Part shown: positions 15,579 to 19,132 of the stretch, one piece after another
Layout of the letters: every line of letters starts with the position of its first letter
How positions within the stretch are numbered: position 1 is the first letter of the stretch
Origin: an uncultured Muribaculaceae bacterium
GTDB lineage: Bacteria > Bacteroidota > Bacteroidia > Bacteroidales > Muribaculaceae
DNA: 19,132 nt
Direction of reading: 5' to 3'
NCBI GenBank assembly: GCA_910587475.1
Contig: CAJUMR010000043.1
Location: forward strand, 1 to 19,132
Made by a program: the position numbers and the translations under genes
The notes under the pieces: generated by a model
Database searches by the model: none
What the model saw: the letters and a program-made list of their open reading frames with translations, nothing else
What the model was told of the DNA's origin: nothing

Positions 15579-16298
15579 TTAAAGTTCAAGATAGAAGTCT
15601 TTGCATAGTTCGGCAAAACGCGAGGTATAGGCTTGTCGGTCGACCTCTTTTATAGTCAGCAGATCGGTTTCGATCGGCCCGTCGATCCGTCGGAATTCGT
15701 AGAGAGTTCTCACCGGAGGCCTTTGGCTGTTCTGTCTGAGATTGCAGATGCGTCGCAGTTTCAGCCGCGACATTTCGGCTTTGTAGATGATCTCATCGTC
15801 GCGGCCGTATGGGTAAATGAATGACAAGCGTCCGTCAGCAGAAAGCCATTCGGCGGCGAAGTCTATCAGCGAGCAGAAGTTGAGCGCGCCTTCGTGGCGA
15901 GCCAATGCACGATAGGCAGAGGGCGATTGCTCGCCGCTCGCAAAAAAAGGCGGATTGCTGACGATCAGATCGGGGGATATCACCGGTTTGTAGGAGTCGA
16001 TACTCGTGCCGATCACCTCGATGCGGTCGGCCCACGGCGAGAGGTCGGCATTGTTTCTTGCGTCGCGGCATGCTCCTTCGTCAATGTCAATGGCAGTGAT
16101 TTCAGCGTTGCAGCGTTGTGCGATCATCAAGGCGATAAGTCCTGATCCACAGCCGATGTCGATGGCTTGTCGGACGTCTGCACAGGCCGTCCATGCCCCG
16201 AGGATGACTCCGTCAGTGCCAACTTTCATGCCGCAGTTGCTGTCGTCGATATCAAATTGCTTGAACGAGAATGTTATATGTCGCTGCGAGTCAATCAT
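15579..16298 (-). CDS. trmN6: tRNA1(Val) (adenine(37)-N6)-methyltransferase
   Basis: The 239-residue class I SAM-dependent methyltransferase shows MKVGTDGVILGAW (about 24-36), typical of the YfiC/TrmN6 family. The SAM-binding motif is DIGCGSG (about 47-53), and the N6-adenine signature SNPPFF (about 114-119) holds the target base. The family methylates A37 of tRNA-Val. The frame is open to a GTG at 16304, but the ATG at 16298 (MIDSQRH) is preferred because an exact -7 promoter box ends at 16304, leaving the ATG almost at the transcription start. It is divergent from engB. It differs from restriction-type adenine methylases in being short and lacking a target-recognition domain. Confidence 0.88.
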   Translation of the reverse strand: MIDSQRHITFSFKQFDIDDSNCGMKVGTDGVILGAWTACADVRQAIDIGCGSGLIALMIAQRCNAEITAIDIDEGACRDARNNADLSPWADRIEVIGTSIDSYKPVISPDLIVSNPPFFASGEQSPSAYRALARHEGALNFCSLIDFAAEWLSADGRLSFIYPYGRDDEIIYKAEMSRLKLRRICNLRQNSQRPPVRTLYEFRRIDGPIETDLLTIKEVDRQAYTSRFAELCKDFYLEL

Positions 16299-16303
16299 AG
16301 ACA

Positions 16304-16311
16304 CAAAGTTA
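16304..16311 (-). promoter_or_regulatory. Predicted -7 box of trmN6
   Basis: On the minus strand TAACTTTG matches TAnnTTTG exactly. No TTTG is found 19-21 bases upstream, so the -33 element is weak or absent. The predicted start (about 16298-16300) coincides with the ATG of trmN6, implying a leaderless or nearly leaderless mRNA. Confidence 0.45.
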
Positions 16312-16378
16312 ATAATTATTTTTTATGTATAGCAGATCAATATACTACCGCTTTGAGGTGTTATAATTAAAAAATACG

Positions 16379-16386
16379 TACCTTTA
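16379..16386 (+). promoter_or_regulatory. Possible -7 box of engB
   Basis: TACCTTTA matches TAnnTTTG at all but the last base and lies 18 bases before the engB ATG. A TTTG at 16352-16355 is 23 bases upstream, slightly beyond the usual spacing. It is plausible but not strong. Confidence 0.35.
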
Positions 16387-16404
16387 CAAAAAAATACATC
16401 GTTT

Positions 16405-17004
16405 ATGATTATCAATACTGCAAGATTTGTCATCAGCAACAGCGATCCTGAAAAATGCCCGTCGGACCGCCGTCATGAATATGCTTTTATCGGACGGTCG
16501 AATGTCGGCAAATCGTCGCTTATCAATATGCTTACCGGACGCAAGGATCTCGCCAAGACGTCGTCGACTCCGGGCAAGACCATGCTCATCAACCATTTTC
16601 TGGTCAACGACAGTTGGTATATAGTCGATCTGCCCGGTTATGGCTATGCCCAGCGCAGCAAAGCCGATCGTCTTTTGCTCGAAAAAATGATCAAGAATTA
16701 TATTCAGACACGCGAAGAGATGACAAATCTTTTTGTGCTGGTCGATTCGCGTCATAAGCCGCAGAAAATTGATCTCGAATTCATGTCGTGGCTCGGAGAG
16801 AACGGAGTGCCGTTCAGCATTGTGTTCACCAAGCTCGACAAACTTAGTCCTACGGCAGGAAAGAAACAGATTGCCGTTTATTGTGAGACATTGCTTGAGC
16901 AGTGGGACGAACTGCCTCCGATATTCAGAACTTCGAGCGAAGACCGACGGGGCAGGGATGCAATACTCGATTATATCGAGGAAATGAACCAATTGCCTCT
17001 TTAG
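16405..17004 (+). CDS. engB: Ribosome biogenesis GTPase EngB (YihA/YsxC)
   Basis: The 199-residue GTP-binding protein is needed for late assembly of the 50S ribosomal subunit in bacteria where it has been studied. All G motifs are present: G1 GRSNVGKSS (30-38), G2 SSTPGKT (53-59), G3 DLPGYGYA (75-82), G4 TKLDK (142-146) and G5 TSS (176-178). Length is typical (about 200). The ATG at 16405 places MIINTARFVIS in register with family N-termini. It is divergent from trmN6, with about 106 bp of AT-rich DNA between them. It has no partner gene immediately downstream except a small ORF 100 bp away. Confidence 0.96.
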   Translation: MIINTARFVISNSDPEKCPSDRRHEYAFIGRSNVGKSSLINMLTGRKDLAKTSSTPGKTMLINHFLVNDSWYIVDLPGYGYAQRSKADRLLLEKMIKNYIQTREEMTNLFVLVDSRHKPQKIDLEFMSWLGENGVPFSIVFTKLDKLSPTAGKKQIAVYCETLLEQWDELPPIFRTSSEDRRGRDAILDYIEEMNQLPL

Positions 17005-17104
17005 GCAAGGTTTCATAATCCACGGCTAAAGTCTTCGTGAAGGACCAAACACTTACAGAGTCCGTGTTGTTATAAAGGTATAAACGTAATAATTGTATAA
17101 CATC

Positions 17105-17272
17105 ATGGATAAAGACAACAAAACAACCGAACAACAGGCCGTCAATGCTGAAAAGCATTATCCCGGCGTAGCGACAGACGCGGCTGACGATAACAAGGAC
17201 AATGCCCAACGTGTCAAAAACAATGTCAGGGAACTGAACAACAATCCTCGCAATAACGATATCGATCAGTAA
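17105..17272 (+). CDS. Small hydrophilic Asn/Asp-rich protein, unknown function
   Basis: A 55-codon ATG-TAA frame encodes a protein that begins MDKDNKTTEQQ and ends NNPRNNDIDQ. By my count 11 residues are Asn, 8 Asp and 4 Gln. There is no Cys or Trp, no hydrophobic segment and no signal peptide, so it is probably disordered and cytoplasmic. I do not recognise the family. Support for it being real comes from three points: an isolated ATG after a 100-bp AT-rich spacer, codon choice like the neighbours (GTC, GCG, GGC, ATC), and a strong terminator 30 bases after the stop that has no other plus-strand gene to serve except engB. A poor promoter candidate (TTG at 17067-17069, 20-base spacer, TAATTGTA at 17090-17097) lies just upstream. 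It could instead be part of the engB transcript. Confidence 0.6.
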   Translation: MDKDNKTTEQQAVNAEKHYPGVATDAADDNKDNAQRVKNNVRELNNNPRNNDIDQ

Positions 17273-17302
17273 CCACGCGGCCTTATTACAAACTACAAAA
17301 CA

Positions 17303-17350
17303 ACGCCACCTTTCAGAAACGATGTTCGGAAAGGTGGCGTAACTGTTTTT
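17303..17350. terminator. Bidirectional rho-independent terminator
   Basis: A perfect 12-bp stem (ACGCCACCTTTC at 17303-17314 with GAAAGGTGGCGT at 17329-17340) encloses a 14-base loop. On the plus strand it is followed by AACTGTTTTT. On the minus strand it is followed by TGTTTTGTAG. It can end the small-ORF/engB transcript and the convergent OPT transporter transcript. Confidence 0.85.
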
Positions 17351-17362
17351 AAGCGGTAGCTT

Positions 17363-19084
17363 TTATTTCTTTGCGCCGCGTGCGCTGAAGTAGAGGTAGA
17401 GGATGATTGCGGCGTAGGCCACGAGTCCTAAAATTTGCGGCAGGAACTCAGCTCCATTGTCGGGAACTTGATGGCCGCACATGATTGTGACAGCTGCAAG
17501 AACCCCGAAGAGCGCTCCACCGGCGATCATGCCTGAAGCCACGAGGGTGCCGCGGTCGTTGCGCGCTTTGCATACTTCCGGATCCTTAGAGCTGCGGGAT
17601 ACAAACCACGAGATGAGACCGCCGACAAGCATCGGAGTGTTGAGGTGGAGGGGGAGGAACATGCCGAGGCAGAATGCAAGAGCGGGAACACCGAGCCAAT
17701 TAAGGATCAGAGCCAGGACTGCTCCTATGATATAGAGAGTCCAGGGAGTCTCGCCGCCCATCATCATCGGTTCAAGCACCTTGGCCATTGCGTTGGCCTG
17801 CGGAGCGGCGAGTGCGTCGGGCCCTGAGAAACCATAGACATTTTTCAGCATCAGAATGACAGCTCCCACAGTGGCTGCCGACACGAGGGTGCCGAGGAAT
17901 TTCCAGCTCTCCTGTTTGCGCGGAGTTGCGCCGAGCCAATATCCGATCTTCAGGTCGGTTACAAAGCCTCCGGCCATCGACAGCGCTGTGCAGACAACGC
18001 CTCCGACTACCATTGCTGCTACCATGCCCGAAGTGCCGTTGAGGCCGATAGCGACGAAAATTCCCGATGCGATGATAAGAGTCATCAGAGTCATGCCGCT
18101 GACCGGGTTACTGCCGACAATCGCGATAGCATTGGCAGCTACGGTTGTGAACAGGAATGCGATTACAGTGACTACGATCCAAGCTATGACAGCCTGGCCG
18201 ATAGAGTGGATGACGCCGATCCAGAAGAAAATGAATACGGCGACGAGTGCGATAGCGATAAAATAGGCGATATGCTTCATGGATATGTCGCGCTGCCAAC
18301 GCACTTCGCTTTTTGCAGCGGCAGCTCCGCGAAGTTCGCGAGAAGCGAGTCCGACAGCTTGTGCGATGATCGGCCATGATTTGACGATACCGATGATGCC
18401 GGCCATGGCAATGCCGCCGATGCCGATCAGTCGGGCATATTCCTTGAATATTACTGACGGATCCATTGCAGCGATCTCAGCTGAGCCGTAAGTACCCATG
18501 AGCGGAATGATGAACCACCACACAAATATCGAACCTGCAAAAATCACAAAAGCATATTTTAGCCCGACGATATATCCGAGACCAAGCACGGCAGCGCCGG
18601 TGTTGCACGAAGCGACAAACTTGAATTTGGCAGCGAGGGTCTGTCCCCATGAATAGGCTGCTGTCGAGATATTGTCGGCCCAGAGACCGAATGTTGCCAC
18701 GATATAGTCGTAGATGCCTCCGACAAGAGAAGCGATCAGAAGGGTCTTGGCTTGACCGCCGTCCGACGATTTTGCCTGAGAGCTGATCAGCACCTGGGTT
18801 GTGGCTGTCGCTTCGGGGAAGGGATACTTTCCGTGCATGTCCTTCACGAAGTATTTGCGGAACGGGATGAAGAACAAAATGCCGAGGACTCCACCGAAGA
18901 GCGAGCTGAGGAATATCTCAAGGAAGTTGACTGTGATTTCGGGGTGAGTTTCCTGCAGGATGTAAAGGGCAGGAAGTGTGAAGATAGCGCCTGCCACTAT
19001 GACACCCGAACAAGCTCCGATCGACTGGATGATGATGTTCTGTCCGAGCGGTTTTCTTTTTTCAATGCGCCTGAAAGGCCTACT
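17363..19084 (-). CDS. OPT-family oligopeptide transporter, 5' end missing
   Basis: The 573 genomic codons encode a polytopic inner-membrane protein of the OPT superfamily, which imports peptides or metal chelates by proton coupling. Evidence is the many hydrophobic segments and the family motifs HGKYPFPEATATTQVL (near the N-terminal third) and SNPVSGMT (mid-protein). The GLNGTSGM and GGFVTDLKIGYWLGATPRKQ loops, the latter with the charged DLK, are also typical. The C-terminus is complete (TAA at 17363-17365). The N-terminus is not: bases beyond 19084 are sequencing adapter, so an apparent GTG start at 19099 is artificial and the first five codons of that frame (MLFRS) are adapter-derived. 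Bacterial members usually run to about 650 residues, so some 70-90 residues are probably missing. The substrate cannot be deduced. It stands alone behind a bidirectional terminator. Confidence 0.9.
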   Translation of the reverse strand, partial: SRPFRRIEKRKPLGQNIIIQSIGACSGVIVAGAIFTLPALYILQETHPEITVNFLEIFLSSLFGGVLGILFFIPFRKYFVKDMHGKYPFPEATATTQVLISSQAKSSDGGQAKTLLIASLVGGIYDYIVATFGLWADNISTAAYSWGQTLAAKFKFVASCNTGAAVLGLGYIVGLKYAFVIFAGSIFVWWFIIPLMGTYGSAEIAAMDPSVIFKEYARLIGIGGIAMAGIIGIVKSWPIIAQAVGLASRELRGAAAAKSEVRWQRDISMKHIAYFIAIALVAVFIFFWIGVIHSIGQAVIAWIVVTVIAFLFTTVAANAIAIVGSNPVSGMTLMTLIIASGIFVAIGLNGTSGMVAAMVVGGVVCTALSMAGGFVTDLKIGYWLGATPRKQESWKFLGTLVSAATVGAVILMLKNVYGFSGPDALAAPQANAMAKVLEPMMMGGETPWTLYIIGAVLALILNWLGVPALAFCLGMFLPLHLNTPMLVGGLISWFVSRSSKDPEVCKARNDRGTLVASGMIAGGALFGVLAAVTIMCGHQVPDNGAEFLPQILGLVAYAAIILYLYFSARGAKK

Positions 19085-19132
19085 AGATCGGAAGAGCACA
19101 CGTCTGAACTCCAGTCACCATACGGAATCTCG
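19085..19132. other. Illumina TruSeq adapter read-through (non-genomic)
   Basis: The 34 bases 19085-19118 equal the TruSeq read-1 3' adapter, beginning AGATCGGAAGAGC and ending CCAGTCAC. They are followed by an 8-base index, CATACGGA (19119-19126), and ATCTCG (19127-19132), the start of the flow-cell sequence that follows the index. This stretch is library adapter left on the contig end and should be trimmed. Confidence 0.98.

Noticed and set aside
16299..16304. GTG start for trmN6 two codons upstream of the ATG
   Set aside because: It overlaps the predicted -7 box, and the ATG at 16298 gives normal family length.
17019..17049. Short hairpin after engB (GTCTTC / GAAGGAC) as a terminator
   Set aside because: The stem has a bulge and there is no T-run after it. 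The strong terminator at 17303-17350 is a better end for this transcript.
19085..19099. GTG start of the OPT gene at 19099
   Set aside because: It lies in adapter sequence. The true start is outside the contig.
1..19132. CRISPR arrays, insertion sequences, phage genes, toxin-antitoxin pairs, tRNA or rRNA
   Set aside because: No regularly spaced repeats, transposase motifs, terminal repeats, cloverleaf folds or phage-like proteins were found on either strand by eye.

Overview
The window is a stretch of ordinary chromosome from a member of the Bacteroidales, as far as the sequence can show. The gene families are typical of that group: a two-SH3 NlpC/P60 peptidase next to a dipeptide epimerase, a degenerate second EF-G, an OPT transporter and a CPBP protease. 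Several promoters match the Bacteroidetes sigma pattern TTTG-N19-21-TAnnTTTG, and there is little Shine-Dalgarno signal. Base composition looks near 50% GC with heavy use of TCG, GTC and ATC/GATC. That would suit Muribaculaceae-like gut Bacteroidales, but this finer placement is inference. Most core genes are intact, and no rRNA, tRNA, IS element, phage gene or CRISPR array was seen.

Layout. Positions 171-4796 (minus) hold three closely spaced genes: an NlpC/P60 murein-peptide endopeptidase, an L-Ala-D/L-Glu-type dipeptide epimerase, and mutS2. They are probably read from a promoter at about 4953-4984 with a ~150-nt leader. Positions 5151-7307 (minus) encode an EF-G2-type elongation factor with its own terminator. 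The divergent spacer 7308-7571 carries a perfect 24-bp CRP-like palindrome and the promoter of lon (7572-10001, plus), which ends at a clear terminator. A canonical promoter at 10087-10118 then starts a plus-strand run panC-panD-ffh-folD-CapA-like (10152-14713). Its last gene overlaps tail-to-tail with a minus-strand CPBP membrane protease, which lies downstream of trmN6 (14688-16298). engB (16405-17004) is divergent from trmN6 and is followed by a previously uncalled 55-codon hydrophilic ORF (17105-17272) and a strong bidirectional terminator. An OPT-family transporter (minus) runs off the right end.

How the genes work together. The NlpC/P60 and epimerase pair fits stepwise breakdown of murein peptides. 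EF-G2 and Lon are translation and protein quality-control factors, and EF-G2 likely serves under carbon starvation. PanC and PanD make pantothenate for CoA, FolD makes one-carbon folates, Ffh targets membrane proteins, and EngB assembles the 50S subunit.

The last 48 bases (19085-19132) are not genomic. They are Illumina TruSeq adapter plus an 8-base index, so the OPT gene's apparent start is an artefact. No wholly new biological system is evident. The best leads are the EF-G2 paralogue with its CRP-like operator, the structured leader of the murein-peptide operon with an exported-looking epimerase, and the small asparagine-rich ORF.
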